Assembly: GCF_025195125.1 (NCBI RefSeq)
Contig: NZ_JAMGSL010000014.1
Location: forward strand, 16,046 to 80,045
Reading direction: 5' to 3'
Origin: Streptomyces sp. Je 1-79
Lineage (GTDB): Bacteria; Actinomycetota; Actinomycetes; Streptomycetales; Streptomycetaceae
Length of the DNA: 64,000 nt
The notes beneath the pieces are model-generated. The model had not been told where the DNA came from. It made no database searches and saw only the letters and a program-made list of their open reading frames with translations. Below are positions 53,015 through 61,601 of the stretch, one piece after another (the first letter of the stretch is position 1; every line of letters starts with the position of its first letter). Both the position numbers and the translations under genes were made by a program.

Positions 53015-53200
53015 GCATGGCGCGCCGGGGGAGCGCCGGCGTGGCGCGCAGCGGGATCTCGGCATGGCGTGCCGCGGGCCGTCGGCGTGGCGCGCCGCGG
53101 GTCGCCGTCTGGCGCGCCGGGCCCTGGCGTGGCGCGCCGCGGGTCGCTGGGCGCGCCGCGGGTCGCTGGGCGCGCCGCGGGTCGCTGGGGGCGCCGCGCG
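53015..53200. repeat. GGCGCGCC-rich degenerate and tandem repeat region
   Basis: A 19-bp unit, GGGCGCGCCGCGGGTCGCT, occurs in three near-identical copies head to tail (53130-53186) with a shorter fourth after it, and looser copies of TGGCGCGCCGCGGG fill 53015-53125. The rest of the 389-bp gap to the P450 start holds a leader and no gene that I can support; frames across the repeat are not credible proteins. Confidence 0.75.
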
Positions 53201-53349
53201 GTCTGGCCGGGCGGGCCCATCAGGGGCCGGTCTTCGTCCGGCCTGGACCGGGTTGTCCACAGGGTGTTGTCCACAGGGGTGGCGGAGCGTCAGGCCTCTC
53301 CGATTCCATGGACCCACACACCGGGCACCACCGCTGGGAGGGGACGCAC

Positions 53350-54732
53350 GTGACCACGCAAGCCGGTTCGGCCGCCGTCGAGGAGCAGGCCGACGGACAG
53401 AAGATCGTGCCCGGGCCACGCGGCGTACCCCTGCTCGGAAACATGCCGGAGTTCGGCAAGGACCCGCTCGCCTTCTTCGAGCGGCTGCGCGAGCGTGGAG
53501 ACTATGTCAGCTGGCGCTTCGGCCGCGGCCCCGCACTCTTCATCGCCCACCCCGACGCCATCGGCGAACTCCTCACCGAGATCGAGCGCACCTTCGACCA
53601 GCCCGACCTCGGCATCGCCTTCCGCACACTCCTCGGCAACGGAGTCGTCGTCGCCAAGGGCGCCGACTGGCGCCGCAAGCGCTCCCTCGTCCAGCCCTCC
53701 GTCCGGCCCAAGCAGGTGCGCTCCTACGCCGCCACGATGGCCGAGTGCGCGATCGCGCTCGCCGACCGGTGGACCGACGGACAGCGCGTCGACATCAAGA
53801 AGGAGATGGCCGCCCTCACCCAGCTGATCGCCGTCCGCACCATCTTCGGCGTCGACACCGCCGCCGACGCCGAAGCCATCGGCCGTGCCATGGACGTCGC
53901 GCAGAAGGAGATCGGCGCCGAATTCAGCGGCATCGGAGCCCTGTTGCCCGACTGGGTGCCCACGCCGGGCCGCGCCCGCATCAAGCGCGCCACCGCCGTC
54001 ATCGACGCCGAGGTGGGGCGGGTCGTCGCCCGCCACCGCGACGGCGAGACCGAGCGGCCCGACCTCCTCAGCCGGCTCCTCGCCGCCCAGGACGAGACCG
54101 GCGCCCACCTCTCCGACCAGGAGATCCGCGACGAGACCGTCACCCTCTACATCGGCGGACACGAGACCACCAGCTCCACCCTCGTCTGGGCCTGGCACCT
54201 GCTCTCCCACAACCCCCGGGTCCGGGACGCCCTCACCGAGGAACTCGACCGGGTCCTCGACGATCGCGAACCCGGCTTCGACGACTACGCCCGGCTGACA
54301 TACACCCAGGCCGTCGTGAAGGAGACCCTCCGGCTCTACCCGACGATCTGGCTCCTCACCGGCATCGCCCGGGAAGGCGCGACGCTCGGCGGGACGGCGA
54401 TACCCCCCGGGACACGGGTGTGGAGCAGTCAGTGGGCCACCCAGCGCGACGGACGCTGGTTCAAGGATCCGGAAGAGTTCCGGCCCGAGCGCTGGGGCAC
54501 GGGGGAGGGCGAGCCCGCCGAGGAGATACCCGAGTACGCGTGGTTCCCGTTCGGCGGCGGTCCGCGGGTGTGCCTGGGGACCCGGTTCGCCATGGTCGAA
54601 GCCGTCCTGGTCCTCGCCGTCCTCGCCCGCCGGTTCCGCCTCGACCTCGACGCCGGCGAGATACGGCCCGTGCCGAGCCTCACCCTCCAGCCCGACCGGG
54701 AGGTCCTCGCCACGCTCAGGGCACGCCCTTGA
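53350..54732 (+). CDS. Cytochrome P450
   Basis: 460 residues. The I-helix segment GGHETTSS, ExxR in KETLRLYP and the heme-binding FGGGPRVCLG with Cys408 are present, so the enzyme is intact. It resembles the CYP102/CYP110-like bacterial class that handles fatty acids, but the substrate is not assignable. GTG 53350 follows GGGAGGGG; longer in-frame starts run into the repeat region and were rejected. A ferredoxin gene is 20 kb away; no reductase is near. It is 19 bp upstream of the AlkZ-like gene. Confidence 0.92.
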   Translation: MTTQAGSAAVEEQADGQKIVPGPRGVPLLGNMPEFGKDPLAFFERLRERGDYVSWRFGRGPALFIAHPDAIGELLTEIERTFDQPDLGIAFRTLLGNGVVVAKGADWRRKRSLVQPSVRPKQVRSYAATMAECAIALADRWTDGQRVDIKKEMAALTQLIAVRTIFGVDTAADAEAIGRAMDVAQKEIGAEFSGIGALLPDWVPTPGRARIKRATAVIDAEVGRVVARHRDGETERPDLLSRLLAAQDETGAHLSDQEIRDETVTLYIGGHETTSSTLVWAWHLLSHNPRVRDALTEELDRVLDDREPGFDDYARLTYTQAVVKETLRLYPTIWLLTGIAREGATLGGTAIPPGTRVWSSQWATQRDGRWFKDPEEFRPERWGTGEGEPAEEIPEYAWFPFGGGPRVCLGTRFAMVEAVLVLAVLARRFRLDLDAGEIRPVPSLTLQPDREVLATLRARP

Positions 54733-54751
54733 GGTGCGGGAGGATGCCCGG

Positions 54752-55894
54752 ATGAAGATCAGTGCTCGGGGACTCAACCGGTCCACTCTGGCCCGGCAGT
54801 TGCTGCTACGACGAGAGAGCGTCGGCGCCGCGGAGGCGGTACGGCGCGTGGTCGCGCTGCAGGCCCAGCAGCCGGCGTCGCCCTACCTCGCCCTCTGGAA
54901 CAGGACAGCCGGGTTCGACCCGTCCGAACTCGACGAGGCCTTCGCCCACGGGACAGTCGTCAAGTCGACACTGATGCGGATCACGCTGCACGCCGTCCAT
55001 GCCGACGACTACCGGACCTTCCGGGCGGCACTGCATCCCGTGCTGAGGGCCGGGAGGCTCGGCGACCGCTACACGGCGTCGGGACTGACCCCGGCCGACG
55101 CCGACCTGCTCGTCCCCGAGCTGCTCGCGTTCGCCGACCGGCCCCGGACGAACGCCGAGTACGAGGCCTGGATCGAGCAACGGACGGGGAGCGCGCCGAA
55201 GTCGGGAGCGTGGTGGGGGCTGCGCCACTACACACCGCTGCTGCACGCGCCCACCGCGCCACCGTGGTCGTTCGGGGAGCGGCCCTCGTACGTCGCGCCC
55301 CCGGACCCCCCGACGCCACCGGAGCCGGAGGCCTCCGACGCGGCCCTGCGCAGGCTGCTCGTTCGCTACCTCGAAGGGTTCGGGCCCGCGTCCGCGGCGG
55401 ACATGGCACAGTTCGCCATGGTCCAGCGGGCCAGGGTCAGAGAGGCACTGCGCACGCTCGGCGACGACCTCGAACGAGCGGAGGGGCCGGACGGCGAGGA
55501 GCTGTTCGACGTGCCGGGCGCACCGCATCCGGACGAGGACGTTCCCGCCCCGCCACGGCTGATGGCCATGTGGGACAGCACCCTGCTGGCCTACGCCGAC
55601 CGCGGCCGGGTCATCCCGCCCGACCACCGCTCGCTGGTCATCCGAAGGAACGGAGACGTGCTGCCGACCCTGCTGGTCGACGGATACGTCGCCGGCGTGT
55701 GGCGCCCGGCCGAGGGAGGAATCGAGGCGACCGCCTTCCACGGCCTTCCGGACGAGGCGTGGGAGGGACTCGCCGACGAGGCCCGCTCGTTGACGGCGTT
55801 CCTCGCCGACCGCGAGCCGAGGGTCTACCGCCGCTACGACCACTGGTGGACCAAACTGCCCCACGGCGAAACCCGGCTGCTCCCCGGTCCGTGA
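54752..55894 (+). CDS. AlkZ/HTH_42-type DNA glycosylase
   Basis: 380 residues, winged-helix DNA-binding (HTH_42) superfamily. Gln37-Ala38-Gln39 matches the catalytic QxQ motif of Streptomyces AlkZ, the glycosylase that protects an azinomycin producer by unhooking interstrand crosslinks; the position within the protein is the same as I recall for AlkZ. Related YcaQ-type proteins excise bulky N7-alkyl lesions. ATG 54752 follows GGGAGGA, 19 bp after the P450. This member may be a housekeeping paralogue rather than a resistance gene. Confidence 0.85.
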   Translation: MKISARGLNRSTLARQLLLRRESVGAAEAVRRVVALQAQQPASPYLALWNRTAGFDPSELDEAFAHGTVVKSTLMRITLHAVHADDYRTFRAALHPVLRAGRLGDRYTASGLTPADADLLVPELLAFADRPRTNAEYEAWIEQRTGSAPKSGAWWGLRHYTPLLHAPTAPPWSFGERPSYVAPPDPPTPPEPEASDAALRRLLVRYLEGFGPASAADMAQFAMVQRARVREALRTLGDDLERAEGPDGEELFDVPGAPHPDEDVPAPPRLMAMWDSTLLAYADRGRVIPPDHRSLVIRRNGDVLPTLLVDGYVAGVWRPAEGGIEATAFHGLPDEAWEGLADEARSLTAFLADREPRVYRRYDHWWTKLPHGETRLLPGP

Positions 55895-55942
55895 GGCGGC
55901 GACCGCGGGACGGCGCGCAGTGAGGCGTCGTGGCCGGGGGAC

Positions 55943-56374
55943 TCACGCCCGGGCGGGGGTCGGCTTTCGCGTTGCTCGGAGGGCGAGGAACGCGAGCAGG
56001 CCGAACGGGGACAGCAGGATCGTCAGGACGAGCAGCGGGCCCATCAGCAGGGGCGAGATCCCGCGCCTGCGGGCCTCCCGGTACATCCACTGGCCGAGGA
56101 GCAGGTCCCAGGCGATGACCTGGGCCCAGATCGCCCCCGCGCCGTTCGCCAGTGCGGTGAGTTCCCGGAAGGTGTCGAGGTCCGGGCTGCTGACCGCCGC
56201 CCACAGCTCGGGGAGAACGGGCAGGGCGAGGGCGATGTACACCGCGAGGATCGGTACGACGGTCAGCGGGGAGGCGGCGAGGCGCTCGGTCCCGCGCCAG
56301 CTCGGCGCGAAGATCATCAGCAGCCAGACGGGGGCGGCGAGGAAGAAGCTCAGCTCGAATAGGAAGCCCGTCAT
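55943..56374 (-). CDS. ABA4-like (DUF4281) membrane protein
   Basis: 143 residues, four predicted transmembrane helices. The overall pattern matches the ABA4-like family, a conserved membrane protein that in plants is needed for neoxanthin formation; in bacteria the role is unknown. The true start is ATG 56374 (MTGFLFELSFF); frames that read further upstream run through the simple repeat of the preceding gene. Its start overlaps the stop of the upstream membrane gene (ATGA), so they are coupled. Confidence 0.82.
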   Translation of the reverse strand: MTGFLFELSFFLAAPVWLLMIFAPSWRGTERLAASPLTVVPILAVYIALALPVLPELWAAVSSPDLDTFRELTALANGAGAIWAQVIAWDLLLGQWMYREARRRGISPLLMGPLLVLTILLSPFGLLAFLALRATRKPTPARA

Positions 56375-57432
56375 GAGGTGAACTCCTGGGGGGTGGCAGT
56401 GGGTTCGGTGGTGGTGTGGGCTGCCGGTGCCGGTGCCGGTGCCGGTGCCGGTGCCGGTGCCGGTGCCGGTGCGGGCTCGGCGGTGGTGGTGGGGGTGCTT
56501 CCGGTTCCGGTCGGGGTGCGTAGGGCCGCCCACGTCGACCCCGCGCCGAGCAGTGCGATCGCGCCGAGGGCGGCGAGCGTGGTCCCGTCGGGGCTCAGCA
56601 GCGCTTGGCCGCGCAGGGCCTGCCAGGTGACCAGGGCGAAGAGGGCCGCGTACGTCCCCGAGACGACGAGCGTCAGCCGCAGTCGTACCCGCTCGTCGCC
56701 CAGCCGGGCGAACCTCGGGGCGAGCGTGACCACGACGAGCAGGACCAGCGGGATCACCTGGAGGGCGTGCATGCCGAAGAAGTGGGCGATGCGCAGATCG
56801 CCGCCGGTCGTGGACCAGCCGGTCACGGCCATCGACGGGCCGCCGTCCGGGACGCCGACGCCGTGGGCGCCGATGATCACCGCGTCCTCCCCGGCCGCCA
56901 TCTGATCAGGTGTGGGTTGCGTCATCACGAAGCCGATCGCCGCGCCCACGAGGGCGATCAGGGACCCGAGGCGCACGGCCCACGCGGTGGCGCGGTCCAG
57001 GATCCGGGCGCGCAGCAGCAGGACCGCGATGACCAGGGCGGCCAGCCACAGGACGACGACCGTCAGGCCCATGGCCCCGAAGACGGCGGCGTCGAAGGGC
57101 GTCTCGTTGTTGAAGTGGCTCTGCCGGCCGCGGACCACCTGCGTCGTGATCAGGACCATCTCGACGAGGCCGGTCACGGCGACCGTCGTACCCGCCCACC
57201 AGGCGGCCCTGCGGCCGCGCGGGAGCAGGGTGAGCATCCAGGCGAGCGTCATGCAGTACGCGATGAACGAGACGGCGAACTTGAACGGCTTCGCCCAGAT
57301 CGGCACGCCGACCAGGATCCGGTCGTCGAGGAGCAGGCCGCCGGCCGCGACCAGGGCGAGTAACGCCATGGAGGCGGAGAACCACACCAGAGGCCGGTGC
57401 AGCTCGCTGACCCGCGGAAGCGCTGAGGACAT
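56371..57432 (-). CDS. Multi-pass membrane protein with Ala-Pro repeat tail
   Basis: 353 residues, about seven to eight transmembrane helices (first about 17-35, last about 290-310), then a cytoplasmic or extracellular tail of about 45 residues consisting of an (AP)n stretch. I do not recognise a named family. It is divergent from a MerR-type gene and translationally coupled to the ABA4-like gene. The two membrane proteins probably act together and are likely targets of the MerR regulator. The tail length depends on a hexanucleotide repeat. Confidence 0.8.
   Translation of the reverse strand: MSSALPRVSELHRPLVWFSASMALLALVAAGGLLLDDRILVGVPIWAKPFKFAVSFIAYCMTLAWMLTLLPRGRRAAWWAGTTVAVTGLVEMVLITTQVVRGRQSHFNNETPFDAAVFGAMGLTVVVLWLAALVIAVLLLRARILDRATAWAVRLGSLIALVGAAIGFVMTQPTPDQMAAGEDAVIIGAHGVGVPDGGPSMAVTGWSTTGGDLRIAHFFGMHALQVIPLVLLVVVTLAPRFARLGDERVRLRLTLVVSGTYAALFALVTWQALRGQALLSPDGTTLAALGAIALLGAGSTWAALRTPTGTGSTPTTTAEPAPAPAPAPAPAPAPAPAAHTTTEPTATPQEFTS
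56423..56472. repeat. Perfect hexanucleotide repeat (GCCGGT)n, about 8.3 copies
   Basis: Fifty bases of uninterrupted GCCGGT units inside the 3' part of the membrane gene encode the (AP)n tail. Because the unit is 6 bp, slippage keeps the frame and only changes tail length. Confidence 0.92.
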
Positions 57433-57452
57433 GGGTACCCCCGTGAATTATG

Positions 57453-57490
57453 GATAGCAGCACTTGCCGCTATCTGATAGCGCCACTATC
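57453..57490. promoter_or_regulatory. GATAGC/GCTATC operator cluster between the membrane gene and the MerR gene
   Basis: GATAGC (57453-57458), GCTATC (57469-57474), GATAGC (57476-57481) and CTATC (57486-57490) form interlocking inverted repeats, including a perfect GCTATC-T-GATAGC palindrome. It lies in the divergent promoter region and is the probable binding site of the MerR-type regulator. A TATGAT -10-like element follows at 57491-57496. Confidence 0.7.
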
Positions 57491-57546
57491 TATGATGGGG
57501 AGGTCGCCCGGCAAGACCGGAGCGGGATCGGGAAGGTGAATGCAGG

Positions 57547-58197
57547 TTGCGCATCGGAGAGTTGAGCCGTAGGACCGGGGTGTCGGTGCCGACGATCAAG
57601 TACTACGTACGGGAAGGGCTGCTGCCGGCCGGGGAGTTGACGAGCCCGAACCAGGCCTCGTACGACGAGACGCACGAACGGCGCCTCCGCCTGATCCGGG
57701 CGCTCCTGGACGTCGGCGGGCTGTCCGTCGCCGGGATCCGTGAGGTGCTCGCGGCGATCGAGGACCGTGAGCGGTCGGTGCACAAGCTGCTGGGCACGGC
57801 CGCGGACCGGGTGGTGCCGCGCTACACGGACGAGCCCGGGGAGGGTGTCGTCGCGGCGCGGAAGGTGGTGGCGGAGCTGATCGCGCGGCGCGGCTGGCAC
57901 GGGCACACGGGCAACCCGGCCGGGGAGGCGCTGGCGATCGCCCTGGCGGCGCTGACGGAGGTCGGCCACGGGGACTTCGCCGAGGTGCTCGACGCGTACG
58001 CGGGGGCGGCGGAGCAGGTGGCCGCGGCGGACCTGGAGTACGTCGCGCGGAACGTGGAGCGGGACGACCTGGTGGAGAGCGTGGTGGTGGGGACGGTGCT
58101 GGGGGACGCGGTCTTCGCGGCGCTACGGAGGCTGGCGCACGTGGACGCGTCGGGGCGGGTCTTCGGGGTCGAGGCCCCTGGCGCGAACGGGCCTTGA
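57547..58197 (+). CDS. MerR-family transcriptional regulator
   Basis: 216 residues from TTG 57547. The N-terminal MerR HTH and wing (RIGELSRRTGVSVPTIKYYVREGLLP, 2-27) are followed by the helical dimerisation region and a C-terminal ligand domain of about 120 residues. There is no metal-binding cysteine, so it probably senses an organic ligand. GGAAGG lies about 10 bases before the start; ATG codons nearby are out of frame. It is divergent from the membrane pair with shared palindromes. Confidence 0.9.
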   Translation: MRIGELSRRTGVSVPTIKYYVREGLLPAGELTSPNQASYDETHERRLRLIRALLDVGGLSVAGIREVLAAIEDRERSVHKLLGTAADRVVPRYTDEPGEGVVAARKVVAELIARRGWHGHTGNPAGEALAIALAALTEVGHGDFAEVLDAYAGAAEQVAAADLEYVARNVERDDLVESVVVGTVLGDAVFAALRRLAHVDASGRVFGVEAPGANGP

Positions 58198-58232
58198 CCG
58201 GCAGTCGCCCCCGTGGGTTTGCCCCACCCGTT

Positions 58233-58291
58233 CCGCCCCGCGGAACAGTTGCCACAACGAGGGTGGGTGTCCGCCCCGCGGACCAGTTGCC
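58233..58291. repeat. Direct repeat pair in the MerR/SIP intergenic region
   Basis: A 21-bp block beginning CCGCCCCGCGGA and ending CAGTTGCC occurs at 58233-58253 and 58271-58291 with one base different. GGCCCCCCG also recurs three times at about 58328, 58355 and 58380. The rest of the 200-bp gap is GC-rich without a gene. Confidence 0.7.
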
Positions 58292-58396
58292 CGCAGCCGG
58301 GGTCGGGGGCGGGCGCGGGGGCGCGAAGGCCCCCCGCGGGCGCGGGAGCGCGACGGCCCCCCGAGGGCGAGGGCGGCAAGGCCCCCCGCCGTGGGC

Positions 58397-59233
58397 TCAG
58401 TTCTCCTGTTCGCGTTCCACCTGGTCGTTCCACTCGCGCTTGATCGCGCGCCACGCCTCGTCCGTCTTGCCCAGGCGCCAGTAGCCCGAGATCGACAGGC
58501 GCTCGCGCGGCACCTCGCGGTCCAGGCGCAGGTGGCGGCGGAGCTCCTTCACGAAGCCGGCCTCGCCGTGGACGAAGGCGTGGACGTCGCCCGCCGGGAA
58601 CTGCAGCGCGCGGACCGCCTCCACGAGCGACTCACCGGCCGGCCGGTCGCCCCGGTGCAGCCAGGTCACCTCGACGCCCGCCGCCGTCGCGAACTTCTGC
58701 TCCTCCGACGCGTCCGCGACCTCCAGGAACGCGTGCACCGTCGAACCCTCCGGCAGTCGCTCCAGGGCCACGGCGATCGCCGGCAGCGCGCTCTCGTCGC
58801 CCACCAGCAGGTGCCAGTCCGCCTCCGCGTCCGGCGCGTATCCGCCGCCCGGTCCCAGGAAGCGGATCGTCTCGCCCGCCGTGACGCGCGCCGCCCACGG
58901 CCCGGCCAGGCCCTCGTCGCCGTGGACCACGAAGTCGACCGTCAGCTCGCGCTGGACCGGGTCCCAGCTCCGTACCGTGTACGTCCGCGTCGTCGGCCAC
59001 TGGTCACGCGGGAACTCCGCGCGGATCCGCTCCATGTCGAACGGCTCCGGGTAGCTGACGCCCTCCGGAGCGAACAGCAGCTTCACGTAGTGGTCGGTGA
59101 ACTCGCCGACCGCGAACGCGTCGAGGCCGCTCCCGCCCAGCACCACCCGCACCATGTGCGGAGTGATCCGCTCCGTGTGCAGCACCTGTGCCTCGTGGGC
59201 CTGCGGTGCCTTGCGCGCGGGCTGCTCTGCCAC
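58397..59233 (-). CDS. Siderophore-interacting protein (FAD-dependent ferric reductase)
   Basis: 278 residues of the SIP family. The FAD-binding part (about 10-125) contains RTYTVRSW; the NAD(P)H-binding part (125-260) has HAFLEVAD and GEAGFVKELRRHL. It releases iron by reducing ferric siderophores in the cytoplasm. GTG 59233 follows GGGAGA. A perfect-arm iron box overlaps its promoter 23 bp upstream, so it is under DmdR/IdeR-type control and induced by low iron. Confidence 0.93.
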   Translation of the reverse strand: MAEQPARKAPQAHEAQVLHTERITPHMVRVVLGGSGLDAFAVGEFTDHYVKLLFAPEGVSYPEPFDMERIRAEFPRDQWPTTRTYTVRSWDPVQRELTVDFVVHGDEGLAGPWAARVTAGETIRFLGPGGGYAPDAEADWHLLVGDESALPAIAVALERLPEGSTVHAFLEVADASEEQKFATAAGVEVTWLHRGDRPAGESLVEAVRALQFPAGDVHAFVHGEAGFVKELRRHLRLDREVPRERLSISGYWRLGKTDEAWRAIKREWNDQVEREQEN

Positions 59234-59256
59234 GACGGTCTCCCTGCATCTGCGAA

Positions 59257-59272
59257 CTTAGGTTCACCTAAG
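59257..59272 (-). promoter_or_regulatory. Iron box (DmdR/IdeR operator)
   Basis: CTTAGGT-TC-ACCTAAG is a 7-bp inverted repeat with a 2-base centre, matching the TTAGGT...ACCTAA core of DtxR-family operators such as Streptomyces DmdR1. It lies about 24-39 bases before the siderophore-interacting protein start. Confidence 0.85.
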
Positions 59273-59326
59273 CTAGCATCCCCGGCGGTCGGCGGCCCAG
59301 AGCGCCGCGGGCCGCCCGGCAGCGCC

Positions 59327-60247
59327 TCAGCGCGCCAGTACGGGAAGCAGCCGTCCGACCGCCCCGCCGAGCCCCCAGCGCGTCACCAGCTCCGCCAGCG
59401 CCTCGGGGTCGCGCGGGGCGGCCGGCAGGGCCGGGTCGAAGTCCGGCAGCGGGACGTCGCCCGCCACCCGGACGACCGTCGGGGCCACGTCCAGGTAGGC
59501 GGCGGCCTCCACGATCCCGCGCCGCTTGGCCGGGGTCAGCTTCGACGTACGGTCCACGGCGGCCGTCCGCACGCCCGCCAGATCGCCGTACTCCGTGATC
59601 AGCTGCGCGGCCGTCTTCTCGCCGATGCCCTTCACCCCGGGCAGGCCGTCGCTGGCGTCGCCGCGCAGCGCCGCGAAGTCGGCGTACTGGTCCGCCCGGA
59701 CCCCGTACTTCGTGCGGATCAGACCGCCGTCGACCAGATCGCAGTCGCCGACGCCCTTGCGCGGGTACAGCACCCGGACCCCTCGCTCGTCGTCCACCAG
59801 CTGGAAGAGGTCCCGGTCGCCCGTGACGATGTCCACCGGCCCCTTCGCCTGCCCGGCCAGCGTCCCGATGACGTCGTCCGCCTCGTAGCCCGCGACCCCC
59901 ACCCGGGCGATGCCGAGGGCGTCCAGGACGTCCTCGATCACCGGCACCTGCGGGGAGAGCGTGTCCGGGATCTCCTCCTCGTCCGGACCCGTCTCCGTCT
60001 CGACGGCGACCCGGTGCGCCTTGTACGAGGGGATCAGGTCCACCCGCCACTGCGGGCGCCAGTCGGCGTCCATGCAGGCGACGAGGTCGTCGGGGTGGTG
60101 GTCCTGGACGAGCCGGGTGATGAAGTCGAGCAGTCCGCGGACGGCGTTGACCGGCGTGCCGTCCGGGGCCCGGACCGAGTCCGGAACGCCGAAGTACGCG
60201 CGGAAGTAGAGAGAGGCGGTGTCGAGGAGCATCAGGCGTCGCGTCAC
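59327..60247 (-). CDS. Stand-alone 5'-3' exonuclease (PolA N-domain/Xni-like)
   Basis: 306 residues. FEN-type nuclease fold with metal-binding Asp residues in LLDTASL, GYEADDVIGTL and TGDRDLFQL, and a helix-hairpin-helix region (DGLPGVKGIGEKTAAQL). It is not fused to a polymerase. Probably removes flaps or RNA in DNA repair or replication. The GTG at 60247 is the likely start; a longer frame upstream has a composition unlike coding sequence. It lies 53 bp beyond the iron box region on the same strand as the SIP gene. Confidence 0.9.
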   Translation of the reverse strand: MTRRLMLLDTASLYFRAYFGVPDSVRAPDGTPVNAVRGLLDFITRLVQDHHPDDLVACMDADWRPQWRVDLIPSYKAHRVAVETETGPDEEEIPDTLSPQVPVIEDVLDALGIARVGVAGYEADDVIGTLAGQAKGPVDIVTGDRDLFQLVDDERGVRVLYPRKGVGDCDLVDGGLIRTKYGVRADQYADFAALRGDASDGLPGVKGIGEKTAAQLITEYGDLAGVRTAAVDRTSKLTPAKRRGIVEAAAYLDVAPTVVRVAGDVPLPDFDPALPAAPRDPEALAELVTRWGLGGAVGRLLPVLAR

Positions 60248-60518
60248 ACCCCGATCATGCCGCACCCCGCTGACAGCGGCCCCGCAGGACGACGCCCCGT
60301 CGGGAACGGACCCGGCGACCACACCAGCCGCGTGACCCCCGTCACCTTTGTGTTTGGCCCGTGAACCCCGGGGCAGGCGGGGGCCCGGAGCGGACCCGGT
60401 CCGGCGATTCCTCACACGGATCGGCGGACGCCACGGGAGTCGCGGGCCGAAACCGCCCCGCTCCACGGCCCGGCTGCGGGGGTGGCGGGCCGTTTTCGTT
60501 TCAACGCGTGAGGTATAT

Positions 60519-61601
60519 GTGTCCAGGCTCCAGGCCGATCACCTGTACAAGGTGTTCGGCAGACGACCCGACGAAGCCGTGAAGCAGCTCGCGAACGGCG
60601 CGGACCGCGACGAGCTGCGCGCGGACGGCACGACCGCGGCGGTGATCGACGCGTCCTTCACCGTCGAGCCCGGCCAGATCTTCGTGGTGATGGGTCTGTC
60701 CGGATCCGGCAAGTCCACCCTCCTGCGCATGCTCAACGGCCTGCTCGAGCCCACCGCGGGCCGCGTGCTGTTCGACGGCGGCGACCTCACCGCGCTGAGC
60801 CCCCGCGATCTGCGCACCGTGCGGTCCAAGAAGATCAGCATGGTCTTCCAGCACTTCGCCCTCTTCCCGCACCGCAGCGTCCTCGAGAACGCCGCGTACG
60901 GCCTCGAGGTCCAGGGCGTCCCGCGCGCCGAGCGCGAGACCCGGGCCGCCGAGGCGCTGGAGATGTGCGGCCTCGCCGGCTGGGAGCAGTCCTGGCCCGA
61001 CGAGCTCTCCGGCGGCATGCAGCAGCGTGTGGGCCTCGCCCGCGCGCTCGCCACCGACGCCGACCTGCTCCTCATGGACGAGTCGTTCAGCGCGCTCGAC
61101 CCGCTGATCCGCCGCGACATGCAGGACCAGCTCCTCGAACTGCAGAAGCGGCTCAAGAAGACCATCGTCTTCATCACCCACGACCTCAACGAGGCCATGC
61201 GCCTCGGCGACCGCATCGCGGTGATGCGCGACGGCCGGATCGTCCAGCTCGGCAGCGCCGAGGACATCCTGATCCGCCCCGCGAACGACTACGTCGCCTC
61301 CTTCATCCAGGACGTCGACCGCTCCCGCGTGCTCACGGCCGCCGCCGTGATGACCGAGGCCGAGCACCCCCGCCCCGACGGCTGCGACTGCGAGACCGTC
61401 GGCCCCGACACCCTCGTCGCCGACCTGTGCGCCGTCAGCGCCCGCGTCCCGCACGCGGTGGCCGTCAAGGACACCGACGGCACCGTCCTCGGAGTCGTAC
61501 CGCAGTCCCGGCTGATCGGCTTCATCGGGGACGAGCAGCGCCCGCCCGTCGCCTGCATACCCGGCTCCACCGGTACGAGGGAGGTGGCCGCGCATGCCTA
61601 G
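60519..61601 (+). CDS. proV: Glycine betaine/proline ABC transporter ATPase (ProV/OpuAA type)
   Basis: 360 residues. Walker A GLSGSGKST (59-67), signature LSGGMQQR and Walker B LLLMDE are present; the C-terminal 90 residues replace or reduce the usual tandem CBS domains. A segment of about 20 residues (GRRPDEAVKQLANGADRDEL) precedes the core and is typical of the ProV class. It imports osmoprotectants under osmotic stress. GTG 60519 follows GTGAGG. Its stop overlaps the start of the permease gene by 8 bases, so the genes are translationally coupled. Confidence 0.92.
   Translation: MSRLQADHLYKVFGRRPDEAVKQLANGADRDELRADGTTAAVIDASFTVEPGQIFVVMGLSGSGKSTLLRMLNGLLEPTAGRVLFDGGDLTALSPRDLRTVRSKKISMVFQHFALFPHRSVLENAAYGLEVQGVPRAERETRAAEALEMCGLAGWEQSWPDELSGGMQQRVGLARALATDADLLLMDESFSALDPLIRRDMQDQLLELQKRLKKTIVFITHDLNEAMRLGDRIAVMRDGRIVQLGSAEDILIRPANDYVASFIQDVDRSRVLTAAAVMTEAEHPRPDGCDCETVGPDTLVADLCAVSARVPHAVAVKDTDGTVLGVVPQSRLIGFIGDEQRPPVACIPGSTGTREVAAHA

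Noticed and set aside
53017..53349. N-terminal extension of the P450 through the repeat region
   Set aside because: The extension translates to low-complexity Arg/Gly/Ala sequence from the tandem repeats, and a good ribosome-binding site precedes GTG 53350.
58198..58396. A small gene in the GC-rich MerR/SIP gap
   Set aside because: No frame has a start with a ribosome-binding site or plausible composition; the sequence is repeats.
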